NCBI RefSeq assembly: GCF_029537375.1
Contig: NZ_CP120679.1
Span: forward strand, 3,949,501-4,013,500
Reading direction: 5' to 3'
DNA length: 64,000 nucleotides
Origin: Bacillus sp. HSf4
GTDB lineage: Bacteria > Bacillota > Bacilli > Bacillales > Bacillaceae
The position numbers and the translations under genes were made by a program. Below the pieces are notes generated by a model. That model was not told the DNA's origin, made no database searches, and worked only from the letters and a program-made list of their open reading frames with translations. Below, piece after piece: positions 46,982-55,440 of this stretch. Numbering within the stretch: the first letter of the stretch is position 1; the number at the start of each line of letters is the position of its first letter.

Positions 46982-47197
46982 CCCTTGCAGTCTGGGAAGG
47001 CCGAGCAGCGGACTTTCACAGGATGTGATGACGACGGTGTTCGGACAGGACGTCCGGTCGCGTTTAACCGTCGTTCCATGTGATAGGCGTGCGTTCAGGC
47101 AGGACGCCTGAGCCATTAGCCGCCGTTCCTTTTTCTATTCGCAAGCTCCGCCTTTGGTGAGGCCTGATAACGAATGCGAGGGTTTGTCGACGCGCTG
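46982..47197 (-). ncRNA. Bacillaceae-1-like structured RNA, copy A
   Basis: A 216-base element shared with 52223-52385. Read on the minus strand, three stems are capped by five-base loops of RUCCU type. One is CAC-ATCCT-GTG at 47018-47028. The other two are CGGAC-GTCCT-GTCCG (47042-47056) and CAGGC-GTCCT-GCCTG (47096-47110); these duplicated hairpins differ by paired changes, so structure is conserved. The Bacillaceae-1 RNA motif is described as having RUCCU terminal loops. It is followed by a terminator at 46906-46935. Confidence 0.72.
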
Positions 47198-47205
47198 GGC
47201 CTGCC

Positions 47206-48078
47206 TTATTTTACCCAGCCGAGCAGCATTTCGCGGATCAGCTTGCTTGCCGTATTGGCCGTTTGCTCCGAATGGTCATAGATCGGCGCCACTTCCACCA
47301 GGTCCGCGCCGGCGACCTTAACATCCGAACGGGCGATTTCGTGAATCGAAGCAAGCAGCTCTTTGGAAGTGATGCCTCCGGCGTCCACCGTTCCCGTTCC
47401 AGGCGCATGGGCCGGATCCAACACATCGATGTCAATCGTTACATAGACCGGACGTCCGGCGAGCTTTGGAAGGATTGTTTTGAGCGGCTCAAGCACTTCG
47501 AACTTGGAAATGTGCATGCCGTTTTCTTTTGCCCATTCAAATTCCTCTTTCATCCCGGAGCGGATTCCGAATGAAAACACATTTTCCGGCCCGATCAATT
47601 CCGCCGCCTTGCGAATCGGAGTTGAATGGGAAAGCGGCTCACCTTCGTATTCGACGCGCAGATCTGTGTGCGCATCCATATGGATGATGGCCAGGTCCGG
47701 ATATTTTTTGTACATCGCTTTTATGACCGGCCAGGAAACAAGGTGCTCTCCACCCATACCGAGCGGAAATTTTCCTTTTTCCAAAATGCCGTCCACATAT
47801 TGTTCAATCATATCGAGGCTCTTCTGCGGATTTCCAAAAGGCAGGGGAATGTCGCCTGCGTCAAAGAAATGAACCTCGTCAAGTTCCCTGTCCAAATATG
47901 GACTGTATTCTTCAAGTCCGATGGATACCTCGCGGATTCTTGCCGGACCGAAGCGGGAGCCGGGGCGGTAGCTGACCGTCCAATCCATCGGCATGCCGTA
48001 AAGAATGGCGTCCGCCTTTTCCCAGTCGGGACGGCTTGCAATAAATACTTTTCCGGAATATGCTTCATCAAATCTCAT
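47206..48078 (-). CDS. speB: agmatinase
   Basis: SpeB hydrolyses agmatine to putrescine and urea. The 290-residue arginase-family enzyme has the manganese ligands in GMGGEHLVSW, IIHMDAHTDLR and VTIDIDVLDPAHAPG. I start at the ATG at 48078; the 16-codon extension overlaps the end of the ribosome site region without support. It lies 54 bases after speE, in the same operon. The structured repeat begins eight bases after its stop. Confidence 0.97.
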   Translation of the reverse strand: MRFDEAYSGKVFIASRPDWEKADAILYGMPMDWTVSYRPGSRFGPARIREVSIGLEEYSPYLDRELDEVHFFDAGDIPLPFGNPQKSLDMIEQYVDGILEKGKFPLGMGGEHLVSWPVIKAMYKKYPDLAIIHMDAHTDLRVEYEGEPLSHSTPIRKAAELIGPENVFSFGIRSGMKEEFEWAKENGMHISKFEVLEPLKTILPKLAGRPVYVTIDIDVLDPAHAPGTGTVDAGGITSKELLASIHEIARSDVKVAGADLVEVAPIYDHSEQTANTASKLIREMLLGWVK

Positions 48079-48132
48079 CTTCAAAAACCTCCCTGAAAAA
48101 AAGCGCAGAATCTCATCCTGCGCCAAACTGTT

Positions 48133-48963
48133 TTATTTGATTAAATCGCTGACGAATTTCGGAAGGACAAATGCCGCTTTATGAATCTCTTTTGTATAGT
48201 ATTTCGTCTCGATATCAAAGAAACGGCTCTCCTCCACTTCGAGAGGATCGTATTTTTTCGAACCGATCGTAAACGTCCACAGTCCGCTTGGGTATGTCGG
48301 AATGTTGGCCAAATACAGCTTGGTGATCGGGAAGATTTCCTTTACATCGCGCTGAACGTTTGTGATCAGCTCCGGTGTAAACCAAGGGTTGTCCGTCTGA
48401 GCGACGAAAATGCCGTCTTCTTTCAGCGCTTTTGCAATCCCCGCGTAAAATCCTTTTGTAAACAGGTTAACAGCAGGCCCTACCGGCTCTGTTGAATCAA
48501 CCATGATCACATCGTATTCGTTTTCCGATTTGGCGATGTGCATGAAGCCGTCATCAACCTTCACTTCGACGCGCGGATCGTCAAGCTTGCCGGCAATGGA
48601 AGGCAAATACTTTTTGGAGTATTCAATGACCTTGCCGTCGATATCGACAAGCGTCGCCTTTTTTACGCTTGGATGTTTTAAAATTTCTCTGATGACGCCG
48701 CCGTCACCGCCGCCGACAACGAGCACCCGCTCAGGATTCGGATGTGTAAACAGGGGCACGTGCGCCACCATTTCGTGGTAAACGAATTCATCTTTTTCAG
48801 ATGTCATCACCATGCCGTCCAAAAACAGCATGTTGCCGAATTCTTCGGTTTCCGCCATTTCTAGTTTTTGGAAATCTGTCTGCTCTGTATGTAAAGTCTT
48901 ATTGATTTTCATTGTAATGCCGAAATTTTTCGTTTGCTTCTCTGTATACCAAAGTCCGCTCAA
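48133..48963 (-). CDS. speE: spermidine synthase
   Basis: SpeE transfers an aminopropyl group from decarboxylated S-adenosylmethionine to putrescine. The 276-residue protein has the nucleotide loop [16 protein letters not shown] (near residue 80) and the catalytic region [14 protein letters not shown] (near residue 152). The start is TTG at 48963 after AAGGAAG. With speB it forms the agmatine-to-spermidine route from the promoter at 49065-49093. Confidence 0.97.
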   Translation of the reverse strand: MSGLWYTEKQTKNFGITMKINKTLHTEQTDFQKLEMAETEEFGNMLFLDGMVMTSEKDEFVYHEMVAHVPLFTHPNPERVLVVGGGDGGVIREILKHPSVKKATLVDIDGKVIEYSKKYLPSIAGKLDDPRVEVKVDDGFMHIAKSENEYDVIMVDSTEPVGPAVNLFTKGFYAGIAKALKEDGIFVAQTDNPWFTPELITNVQRDVKEIFPITKLYLANIPTYPSGLWTFTIGSKKYDPLEVEESRFFDIETKYYTKEIHKAAFVLPKFVSDLIK

Positions 48964-49064
48964 AGCGTCATCTTCCTTTCATTATGAGCTGTATTCCCAT
49001 CTATTTTTCTCGCCTGTTGCGACGATTATTCTGCCCGTTAAAATCGGCTTTTGCCTAAGGAAAA

Positions 49065-49093
49065 AGTATAGAGGAATTGAGGGTAATTGTAAA
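49065..49093 (-). promoter_or_regulatory. sigma-A promoter of speE-speB
   Basis: The minus strand reads TTTACA, 17 bases, TATACT, about 100 bases before speE. Confidence 0.75.
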
Positions 49094-49138
49094 GACAGAT
49101 CGATCCATTTTAAAAGTGCCGTTTCTGAGATAAAAATA

Positions 49139-49167
49139 TTCCCATAGGTCGGCATTTCTATTATAAT
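49139..49167 (+). promoter_or_regulatory. sigma-A promoter of the membrane protein gene at 49210
   Basis: TTCCCA, 17 bases, TATAAT, about 40 bases before the ATG. It diverges from the speE promoter. Confidence 0.65.
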
Positions 49168-49209
49168 GGCTAAGCTTATATTCGCGTGCGCCTTGGAGGT
49201 ATTGCTTTC

Positions 49210-49947
49210 ATGATCAATCGAATGTTAACCCAGTACATAGCCGGCCGGCGCAAAAGGTTTTTCATCGCCTTTCTGCTGATCGGCGCAAGCATTTGTTTTT
49301 TTCGCCCGGTCTATATCCGGGATTCAGCTGCCCCGTCATTGCCCGATTGGCTGCTGGAAGTCAGCGGCTCTCTCTTTTTGAACCATGTGATTGCCGTTTC
49401 AGCTGCGATGTTTTTATGTTTTGGCGCCATCCAATGGCTGTCGACATCCGGGTTTGCGCTTCCTGAGCGCGGCGTCTTTTTTGCTTATATCATCCTCGGA
49501 ACGGCCGTCGCCGCTTTTGTTATGGTCAGCATCTTGCTGTGGAGCGTGATCATCGGCTGGTTTAAATTTAACGGATATGGTCCGGAACATATTCATCCCT
49601 TTTTTGAACTGGCAGACTCTCCTTCTTTATTTGTTGCTGCGCGCTTGTTTATTGACTGGTGGTCGCTTTGTTTTCTGATCTTTCTGGGACTGGCGGCGGC
49701 AGCGGCCGTCAAAAAAAGCCGAGCCTTTGTATGGCTGCCGCTGATCTGGACGATCGGCTTAATCGTCCTGTCTACATTCAACATCTCCTTCAAAGGGCTG
49801 CTGCCTGCGGAAGGCATGCTGCTGTCCGTCCATGCAAACGGGGCTTCGCCTTTCTTGATCACGTCAGTAAATGAAGGCGCGGTTTTGATCTTGTGGTGCC
49901 TATTATACGCGGTCATTGCGCGCGGAAACAGGACGGCCGTGCACTAA
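49210..49947 (+). CDS. six-segment membrane protein, function unknown
   Basis: A 245-residue integral membrane protein that I do not recognise. Hydrophobic segments lie near residues 16-31, 57-77, 87-113, 146-170, 174-190 and 214-235. The N terminus is basic (RRKR), and a loop at about residues 118-140 is rich in His, Pro and Phe. I start at the ATG at 49210 because GGAGGT lies nine bases before it. Its own promoter and terminator make it monocistronic. From memory it has no counterpart between speE and pbpG in B. subtilis. Confidence 0.75.
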   Translation: MINRMLTQYIAGRRKRFFIAFLLIGASICFFRPVYIRDSAAPSLPDWLLEVSGSLFLNHVIAVSAAMFLCFGAIQWLSTSGFALPERGVFFAYIILGTAVAAFVMVSILLWSVIIGWFKFNGYGPEHIHPFFELADSPSLFVAARLFIDWWSLCFLIFLGLAAAAAVKKSRAFVWLPLIWTIGLIVLSTFNISFKGLLPAEGMLLSVHANGASPFLITSVNEGAVLILWCLLYAVIARGNRTAVH

Positions 49948-49976
49948 AACCGTAGTTTCTGCCTGGGAACGCTGAG

Positions 49977-50009
49977 ACGCATGTATTTCATGCGTTTTTT
50001 CTTTTTTCG
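49977..50009 (+). terminator. terminator of the 49210 gene
   Basis: ACGCATG-TATTT-CATGCGT followed by TTTTTCTTTTTT, 30 bases after the stop codon. Confidence 0.85.
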
Positions 50010-50079
50010 TTTGTTTAAATCCTCCTCTTTTTCCTCATAATGATAAGAACATTTTATTTTTCCGGGAGGAGATTTAGGC

Positions 50080-52149
50080 ATGGACATGATGACGGACAAG
50101 CGGGTCCGTTTAACCATCAAGACGATACGGGCTTTTTTGTTCATGGGAGCATTGTTGCTGATCTTCCTTTCAATCATCGTCATGACGGTGGTACTGGCCG
50201 CTAAATGGCAAGGGGCTCCTTCCGTTCAGGTGCCAAGATCCACTGTGCTTTACGACGGAAATGGAAAACAGATGGGCGAAACCCATTATGGGCAAAAACG
50301 GTATTGGGTTTCACTCGACAATATAAATCCAGCAGTCATTGATGCGACGCTTACTGTTGAAGACCGGAATTTCTTCCGACATCACGGTTTTGACTTTGTG
50401 CGAATGGCCGGAGCCGTCATCGCCGATCTGAAAGCGATGTCCAAGGTTCAGGGAGCGAGCACCATTACCCAGCAGTACGCAAGAAACCTTTATCTCGGCC
50501 ATGATAAAACGTGGAAAAGAAAGTGGAATGAAGCTTTTTATACGATACGCCTCGAGCAAAACTATTCAAAAAAAGAAATCCTGGAAGGCTATTTAAATAC
50601 CATTTATTACGGACACGGAGCTTACGGGATTGAGGCCGCTTCCCGCTTGTATTTCGGCAAGCGGGCCAAAGATTTAAACACGGCGGAAGCCGCCATGCTC
50701 GCCGGCATCCCCAAGGGGCCGTCTGTTTATTCTCCTTTAGTGAATGAAAAAAAAGCAAAAGAGCGGCAGGAAATGATCCTGACGATGATGGCCAAAGAAC
50801 AAAAGCTGACGAAAAAGCAGGCGGAAACTTTGAAAAAGGAGCCTTTGACATATCGAAAACAAGCGGAGCAGGAAGCGGAAAAGAAAGCCCCATACTTTTA
50901 TGACGAAGCCGTAAAAGAAATGGCTCGGCTGCTGCACCTGACACCGGAGGAGGCGGAAACCGGCGGCTTCAAGGTCTACACGACGCTCAACCCCCGCCTG
51001 CAAAAAATCGCCGAAAACACAATCAAGAAAACGATCGACTCAAAGTCAGGCATACAGATCGGGTTTGCCGCGGTCGACCCTTATGACGGCAGCGTTCTTG
51101 CCCTTGTAGGCGGACGCGACTATCAAAAAAGCCCATTCAACCGCGTCACACAAGCAAGGCGGCAGCCGGGTTCAACGATGAAGCCTTTCCTTTACTATTC
51201 GGCCATACAAAACGGCTTTACACCGGCAACACGGCTGAGGAGCGCGGAAACGACATTTGAGCTTGGACAGGGAAACGCCTATTCCCCGGGCAATTACCAC
51301 GGCTATTACGCTGACGGCCCCATTACCCTTTTGCAGGCCTTGGCCCTGTCCGACAATATTTACGCGGTGAAAACACACCTCTTTCTCGGCATGGACAAAC
51401 TAATTGATGCGGCAAAACAGTTCGGCATCAAAAGCCCGCTGCAAAAAGTGCCGTCACTCGCTCTCGGAACGTCTCCCGTCAAACCGATTGAAATGGTGAA
51501 CGGATACGCGATGTTTGCCAACGGCGGGAAAAAAATCGAACCGTCTTTCATTACGAAAATCACGGACCCAAGCGGCAAAGTGCTTTATGAAAAACCGAAG
51601 CGGCACAAGCAGGCGCTCGATCCAAAAGCCGCTTTTATTACGGCAGACATGATGACCGGCATGTTTGACAAGTCGCTTAACGGCTATACATCGGTTACCG
51701 GCCGGACGATCGCCGATCAACTGACGCGCACATATGCCGGAAAATCAGGGACGACCAGCACAGACAGCTGGATGATCGGCTTTTATCCGGGCCTTGCTTC
51801 AGGTGTTTGGACCGGATACGATAAAGCGCGGACCATTGACGCCGTGGCCGAAAAAAACTACGCCAAACAAATCTGGGCCAAATTTATGGAAAAAGCGCTT
51901 GAAGGCCAGCCTCACGCGGCGCTGATGCCGCCTGAAGGTGTGACAGCCATAAATATTGACCCGGCTACAGGCTATGCCGCCGCTCCCGGCTGTCCGGCCA
52001 AACATGTCGCTTATTTTGTCGACGGAACCGAGCCTGACCAGGTATGCTATGGAAAGGAAACCTATCAAGACAAGAAAGAACCGGAAAAGCCGGCCAAACC
52101 CCACAAGCGGATGAAATGGTGGGAAAAGTGGCTTAAAAAAGTAGAATAA
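50080..52149 (+). CDS. pbpG: PbpG, sporulation class A penicillin-binding protein 2d
   Basis: PbpG is a bifunctional peptidoglycan synthase used for spore germ-cell-wall synthesis. The 689-residue protein has one N-terminal membrane anchor (about residues 17-42). The glycosyltransferase domain has TVEDRNFFRHHGFD and QGASTITQQYARNL. The transpeptidase domain has its serine near residue 365 in RQPGSTMKPF, plus LSDN and GKSGTTSTDSW. A Lys/Pro-rich tail follows. GGGAGGAG precedes the ATG. The family is forespore-expressed; I could not place that promoter. Confidence 0.94.
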   Translation: MDMMTDKRVRLTIKTIRAFLFMGALLLIFLSIIVMTVVLAAKWQGAPSVQVPRSTVLYDGNGKQMGETHYGQKRYWVSLDNINPAVIDATLTVEDRNFFRHHGFDFVRMAGAVIADLKAMSKVQGASTITQQYARNLYLGHDKTWKRKWNEAFYTIRLEQNYSKKEILEGYLNTIYYGHGAYGIEAASRLYFGKRAKDLNTAEAAMLAGIPKGPSVYSPLVNEKKAKERQEMILTMMAKEQKLTKKQAETLKKEPLTYRKQAEQEAEKKAPYFYDEAVKEMARLLHLTPEEAETGGFKVYTTLNPRLQKIAENTIKKTIDSKSGIQIGFAAVDPYDGSVLALVGGRDYQKSPFNRVTQARRQPGSTMKPFLYYSAIQNGFTPATRLRSAETTFELGQGNAYSPGNYHGYYADGPITLLQALALSDNIYAVKTHLFLGMDKLIDAAKQFGIKSPLQKVPSLALGTSPVKPIEMVNGYAMFANGGKKIEPSFITKITDPSGKVLYEKPKRHKQALDPKAAFITADMMTGMFDKSLNGYTSVTGRTIADQLTRTYAGKSGTTSTDSWMIGFYPGLASGVWTGYDKARTIDAVAEKNYAKQIWAKFMEKALEGQPHAALMPPEGVTAINIDPATGYAAAPGCPAKHVAYFVDGTEPDQVCYGKETYQDKKEPEKPAKPHKRMKWWEKWLKKVE

Positions 52150-52159
52150 AGACGGCGGA

Positions 52160-52200
52160 AGCAAAAATCCCAAAACAGCTTTTAGTTTTGGGATTTTGTC
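52160..52200. terminator. pbpG terminator, bidirectional
   Basis: AAAATCCCAAAAC/GTTTTGGGATTTT (52164-52197) is a perfect thirteen-pair stem. On the minus strand it is followed by TTTTTGC and so also closes the structured repeat copy B. Confidence 0.88.
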
Positions 52201-52222
52201 ATCTTTTCAGCGTGACCCTCAA

Positions 52223-52385
52223 CCCTTGCAGTCTAGGAAGGCCGAGCATCGGAGCGGACTTTCACAGGATGTGATGACGGCGGCGTTCAGGCAGGACGCC
52301 TGAGCAGTTAGCCACCGTCTTACTTTCTGCATGAGCACCGACTTAGCAGGCCTGACAACGAATGCGAGGGTTTGTCGACACGCTG
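52223..52385 (-). ncRNA. Bacillaceae-1-like structured RNA, copy B
   Basis: A 163-base element closely matching 46982-47197 but with one copy of the main hairpin. On the minus strand the loops are GTCCT in the TCAGGC/GCCTGA stem (52287-52303) and ATCCT in the TCACA/TGTGA stem (52262-52274). An outer GACGG/CCGTC stem encloses the first. It lies between the ywhD-side hairpin (52386-52417) and the terminator at 52160-52200. It is not next to an rRNA operon. Confidence 0.72.
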
Positions 52386-52417
52386 AAATCCCCCGGACCG
52401 ATATGTCCGGGGGATTT
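52386..52417. terminator. hairpin downstream of ywhD
   Basis: AAATCCCCCGGAC/GTCCGGGGGATTT is a perfect thirteen-pair stem immediately after the ywhD stop. T-runs are short on both strands, so read-through into the repeat is plausible. Confidence 0.75.
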
Positions 52418-52420
52418 CTT

Positions 52421-52939
52421 CTATTCCTGCAGCAATCCTTTTTTCAGTTCTTCTGAGGAACGCTCCCACAGCGCTTGATCATGATGTTTCAGAAAGTCGG
52501 CCAGGACCCGCTTTGAGCCATCATCCATATGCTCGACGATAATCTTCCGCTTCATCGACTTATCCATTAAATTGACATGCTCCGGAAGCGATTTATAACC
52601 GCGGCGGATGCTTCTGTCAACGGTCATTTCACAAGCCGTCACACCCGCATAATAAGGGCCTTCTTCCCTGCGGTCGATCGTCACCCAGACGAGCCAGTAA
52701 GGCTTTCCGTTTGGCACTTCGTCTTTATTCGGGAGAAATTTAATCCCTTTTTCCACGGTGCTGCGGGCGTGCATGGCACCGATATCGACGAATGCTTCTT
52801 TCTCCTCAACATCGACGATGACCGGAGAGATGTTGTCAAGGCTCAAAGCCCCTGCGCCAAATCCCCCGTGTCCGTCCGTCGGATCGGTTTTTTTAATGAT
52901 GTTGAAACCGATTGTTTTCTTCTTTTTCCCTTGTTCCAT
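52421..52939 (-). CDS. ywhD: YwhD family protein
   Basis: A 172-residue conserved Bacillus protein of unknown function with no signal peptide or membrane segment. Recognisable family stretches are IGFNIIKKTDPTDGHGGFGAG, in part, and the centre PYWLVWVTIDRREEGPYYAGV. AGGAGGT precedes the ATG at 52939. It follows ywhC by 12 bases and is probably co-transcribed. In B. subtilis it lies next to pbpG in the same way. Confidence 0.88.
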   Translation of the reverse strand: MEQGKKKKTIGFNIIKKTDPTDGHGGFGAGALSLDNISPVIVDVEEKEAFVDIGAMHARSTVEKGIKFLPNKDEVPNGKPYWLVWVTIDRREEGPYYAGVTACEMTVDRSIRRGYKSLPEHVNLMDKSMKRKIIVEHMDDGSKRVLADFLKHHDQALWERSSEELKKGLLQE

Positions 52940-52951
52940 CAAAAATACCTC

Positions 52952-53635
52952 CTACATCAGCGGCCGGAAAACGCTGTTGAATATCAATATGATGAATTCC
53001 CGCCCCTCATTCAGAAAAGGCCAGAATACGTATTGACCGAGCGGCGTGATGACGATAATCAGAAAAACGAGCGCACCGTAAGCTTCATACTTCGTCAGCT
53101 TCGCCCGGACATCAGGCGCGACAACGTCCTGGATGATCCGAAATCCGTCAAGCGGCGGAAACGGCATCAGATTAAAAAGAAATAAAAGCAGATTTAAATT
53201 GACCCAAAGCGTAAAGAATTGAAGCAGCCCCGTATAAAAACTCAAGGGCAGCACTGATGACAGCTTTGCAGATAACAGTAACAAAATAAAACCGAGCAAA
53301 GCAAGAATCAGGTTGCTGATCGGGCCGGCTATCGAAACGAGAAACCCGGCAAGCCTCGGCTTTTTAAAATAAAAGCGGTTGACGGGGACAGGCTTCGCCC
53401 AGCCAAATCCCATCAAAAAAATTAAAATCGTCCCAAACGGATCAAGGTGTTTGAGAGGATTCAAAGTCAGCCGTCCCTGGCGTTTGGCCGTCTCATCACC
53501 GAATTTGTACGCCACATACGCATGGGCGACCTCATGCACCGTAAACGCAGCGGCAAGCGTCAACACAACATATGGAATCATGTCCAGCGGATAAATTAGA
53601 AACCGTTCTAAAATTGGAATTTCCCTCTTTCTCAT
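52952..53635 (-). CDS. ywhC: site-2 protease family membrane metalloprotease YwhC
   Basis: A 227-residue membrane protein of peptidase family M50B. The zinc motif HEVAH (HExxH) lies in an early membrane segment in TVHEVAHAYVAYKFGD, and the second conserved motif is FNLMPFPPLDGFRI near residue 165. About five or six hydrophobic segments are present. The substrate is unknown. The ATG at 53635 has only a weak ribosome site, so a later start is possible. It leads the ywhC-ywhD pair. Confidence 0.87.
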   Translation of the reverse strand: MRKREIPILERFLIYPLDMIPYVVLTLAAAFTVHEVAHAYVAYKFGDETAKRQGRLTLNPLKHLDPFGTILIFLMGFGWAKPVPVNRFYFKKPRLAGFLVSIAGPISNLILALLGFILLLLSAKLSSVLPLSFYTGLLQFFTLWVNLNLLLFLFNLMPFPPLDGFRIIQDVVAPDVRAKLTKYEAYGALVFLIIVITPLGQYVFWPFLNEGREFIILIFNSVFRPLM

Positions 53636-53718
53636 ATACAAAGATTTACTAACTTCAGTATACTATAAGAGCAACCGATCCTAAAGTGAGCAAGTATTTT
53701 TTAAAAGGAGGAACCAAC

Positions 53719-53904
53719 ATGCCATACGTAACCGTAAAAATGCTGGAAGGCCGCACCGACGAGCAGAAAAGAAACCTTGTGAAAAAAGTAACGGAAGCCG
53801 TCTCTGAGACGACAGGGGCACCGGCGGAAAAAATCGCGGTCATGATTGAAGAAATGAAAAAAGAACACTATGGCGTCGCAGGCAAACGAATCAGCGACAT
53901 GTAA
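53719..53904 (+). CDS. ywhB: 4-oxalocrotonate tautomerase family protein YwhB
   Basis: A 61-residue tautomerase-superfamily protein. Removal of Met1 exposes the catalytic Pro in MPYVTVKMLEGRTDEQ. A conserved arginine lies in GRTDEQKRNLV. AAAAGGAGG precedes the ATG at 53719; the extension to 53686 would bury the essential N-terminal proline. The physiological substrate is unknown. A second tautomerase gene, in the aromatic operon, lies at 63131. Confidence 0.93.
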   Translation: MPYVTVKMLEGRTDEQKRNLVKKVTEAVSETTGAPAEKIAVMIEEMKKEHYGVAGKRISDM

Positions 53905-53905
53905 T

Positions 53906-53933
53906 AAAAAAGGCGTCTGGGGACGCCTTTTTC
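53906..53933. terminator. terminator shared by ywhB and the metzincin gene
   Basis: AAAAAGGCGTC-TGGG-GACGCCTTTTT is a perfect eleven-pair stem with T-runs on both strands between two convergent genes. Confidence 0.9.
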
Positions 53934-53935
53934 AA

Positions 53936-54724
53936 TTATTGATACCAAGCTTTGTTTCTCTCGATCTGTTGATTATGCTCTTCATCCCAAACATCGACGG
54001 TGTATGCGAAATCATAGTTCATAATGCAGCGGATCCCGCTCCCCTGCGGATCGTGCTCCAGCCCGAAATTATGGGATAATTCGTGTGTAGCCGCTTGTGC
54101 GGTATATTCGGTTCCCATATCAAAGGTCACGCTGAACGCGGGGCCAGCCGGCTTGCTGCCGTATTGGAATGCGATGCCTCCGGCTTCAAAGTTTTGATTG
54201 TCCGTAAAGCCGACAACGAATTGATAATCTGCATCACTGTACTTCTCGGCCAAATTGTCGAGAATCTGTTCGCTGTTTTTTCCTGATGACGTCCACGGCC
54301 CGACGGCTTCGACAACAAAATCAATTTGATGATCGCGATTGAACATCACATCGGCCTGCTCGACGGTTTGAACGATTCTCGTCTTCCAATCTTTATGTTT
54401 TTTCCGGTATTGCTTGTCAGCCACGGCAAGCACGCTGATCTTTTGCGTTCCTGTGCTCGCTTGGGTAGAAAATGTACTTGTATTCTTTTTAAAGGTTTTT
54501 GCCCCTGTGACATTTCCTTTTTCATCCAATATCTTAGTTTTAGTCGTTCTTTCGATTTGAACGCTTCCTTTTAGATCTTTGAAGCCTTTTGCTCTCGGCA
54601 ATGCTTCGACCTTCGTTCCCGCTGCTCTGTGTTCATGGCCGCTGCTATCGACAGCGCTGGCGGCCGCACCGGGAATTAAACTTGCAGACAGTAATAGAGT
54701 TAAGAATAAAGAACGTTTTTTCAT
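53936..54724 (-). CDS. secreted metzincin-type zinc metalloprotease
   Basis: A 262-residue preproprotein. A signal peptide (residues 1-23, ending near GAAASA) is followed by a propeptide to about residue 90. The mature domain contains the metzincin zinc motif THELSHNFGLEHDPQ (HExxHxxGxxH) and a Met-turn in RCIMNYDF. This matches the MEROPS M84 type known from Bacillus intermedius/pumilus extracellular proteases; the assignment rests on memory of that family. It replaces, at this site, genes present in B. subtilis. GGAGGGG precedes the ATG. Confidence 0.88.
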   Translation of the reverse strand: MKKRSLFLTLLLSASLIPGAAASAVDSSGHEHRAAGTKVEALPRAKGFKDLKGSVQIERTTKTKILDEKGNVTGAKTFKKNTSTFSTQASTGTQKISVLAVADKQYRKKHKDWKTRIVQTVEQADVMFNRDHQIDFVVEAVGPWTSSGKNSEQILDNLAEKYSDADYQFVVGFTDNQNFEAGGIAFQYGSKPAGPAFSVTFDMGTEYTAQAATHELSHNFGLEHDPQGSGIRCIMNYDFAYTVDVWDEEHNQQIERNKAWYQ

Positions 54725-54879
54725 ATGAAGCCCCTCCTTGTTTATGAACGAAATAAATATTCTTCTAGTTAACTAAAAAACCCTTTATTTCATCCAAAAA
54801 AAGGAAAAAATACACATATTCTTTCTACCCGTGCCCTTCGATCCCCCTATCCATTCCAATTTTCTTACAAAAAAGCAAA

Positions 54880-54904
54880 ACAAAAAACCTGTCCCTTGGA
54901 CAGG
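54880..54904 (-). terminator. ywgA terminator
   Basis: CCTGTCC-TT-GGACAGG-type stem (54888-54904) followed by six T residues on the minus strand, after ywgA. Confidence 0.85.
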
Positions 54905-54909
54905 CCTTC

Positions 54910-55410
54910 TCAACAAAGATCTCTAAGTTTCTTTATGTAGGCGACAGCCTCATCAAATTCTTCGTCTGTATACCGCTGTTTGCTTTTGATCGTAAACACT
55001 TTTTCCCTAATCTCTTTCTGGTCCAATCCTTCAAAATAAAGAATGGTGGAAACCAGCTCCAGAAACCGCGAAGATTGGCGGTTGACATCTTCTATATACG
55101 GTTTGATATCGCGCATGTCCAGCTCGCATTGCTTAAGAAATTGACTTCCCGCCTCAGTTGGAGAATAACGGTATTGATAATACCCGCCTTTTTTTTCTTT
55201 GACTTCATGGAGAAATCCGAGATTGCAAAGTTCTTCTACCTGAAGCGTCAGTTCCTCTGAGTACGGCCCGTAAAAATGAAAATCATACTTCTCATAAAAG
55301 GGGAGCTCCAATTTCTTCAAAATATAAATGATTTTCTGCAGCTTTTTTCGCCCGATAATTTCTCCCGAATCTGAGAAGACCTTCATCAGTTTTGCGTGTT
55401 CTTTTAACAA
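54910..55410 (-). CDS. ywgA: YwgA family protein
   Basis: A 166-residue conserved Bacillus protein of unknown function. The N-terminal part GRKKLQKIIYILKKLELPF and FYGPYSEELTLQVEELCNLG resembles the winged-helix-like Panacea/SocA-type fold found in some antitoxins and regulators; that is a tentative reading. It starts 30 bases after ywfO, suggesting co-transcription, as in B. subtilis. Confidence 0.8.
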   Translation of the reverse strand: MLKEHAKLMKVFSDSGEIIGRKKLQKIIYILKKLELPFYEKYDFHFYGPYSEELTLQVEELCNLGFLHEVKEKKGGYYQYRYSPTEAGSQFLKQCELDMRDIKPYIEDVNRQSSRFLELVSTILYFEGLDQKEIREKVFTIKSKQRYTDEEFDEAVAYIKKLRDLC

Positions 55411-55440
55411 ATCCCCGACATCTCCTTCATCCTTTTCTAT

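Noticed and set aside
47018..47110. Plus-strand AGGAC/AGGAT hairpin loops as CsrA-binding sites
   Set aside because: The loops resemble ACA-GGA-UGU, but both copies are followed by terminators on the minus strand, and the complementary RUCCU loops fit the Bacillaceae-1 motif better.
46709..47116. 135-codon minus-strand open frame spanning ywiB upstream DNA and the structured repeat
   Set aside because: It crosses the ywiB promoter, the speB terminator and the hairpin repeat, has no ribosome site, and its composition is not protein-like.
52577..53185. 202-codon plus-strand open frame opposite ywhD and ywhC
   Set aside because: It spans two well-supported minus-strand genes and their junction, with no start signal.
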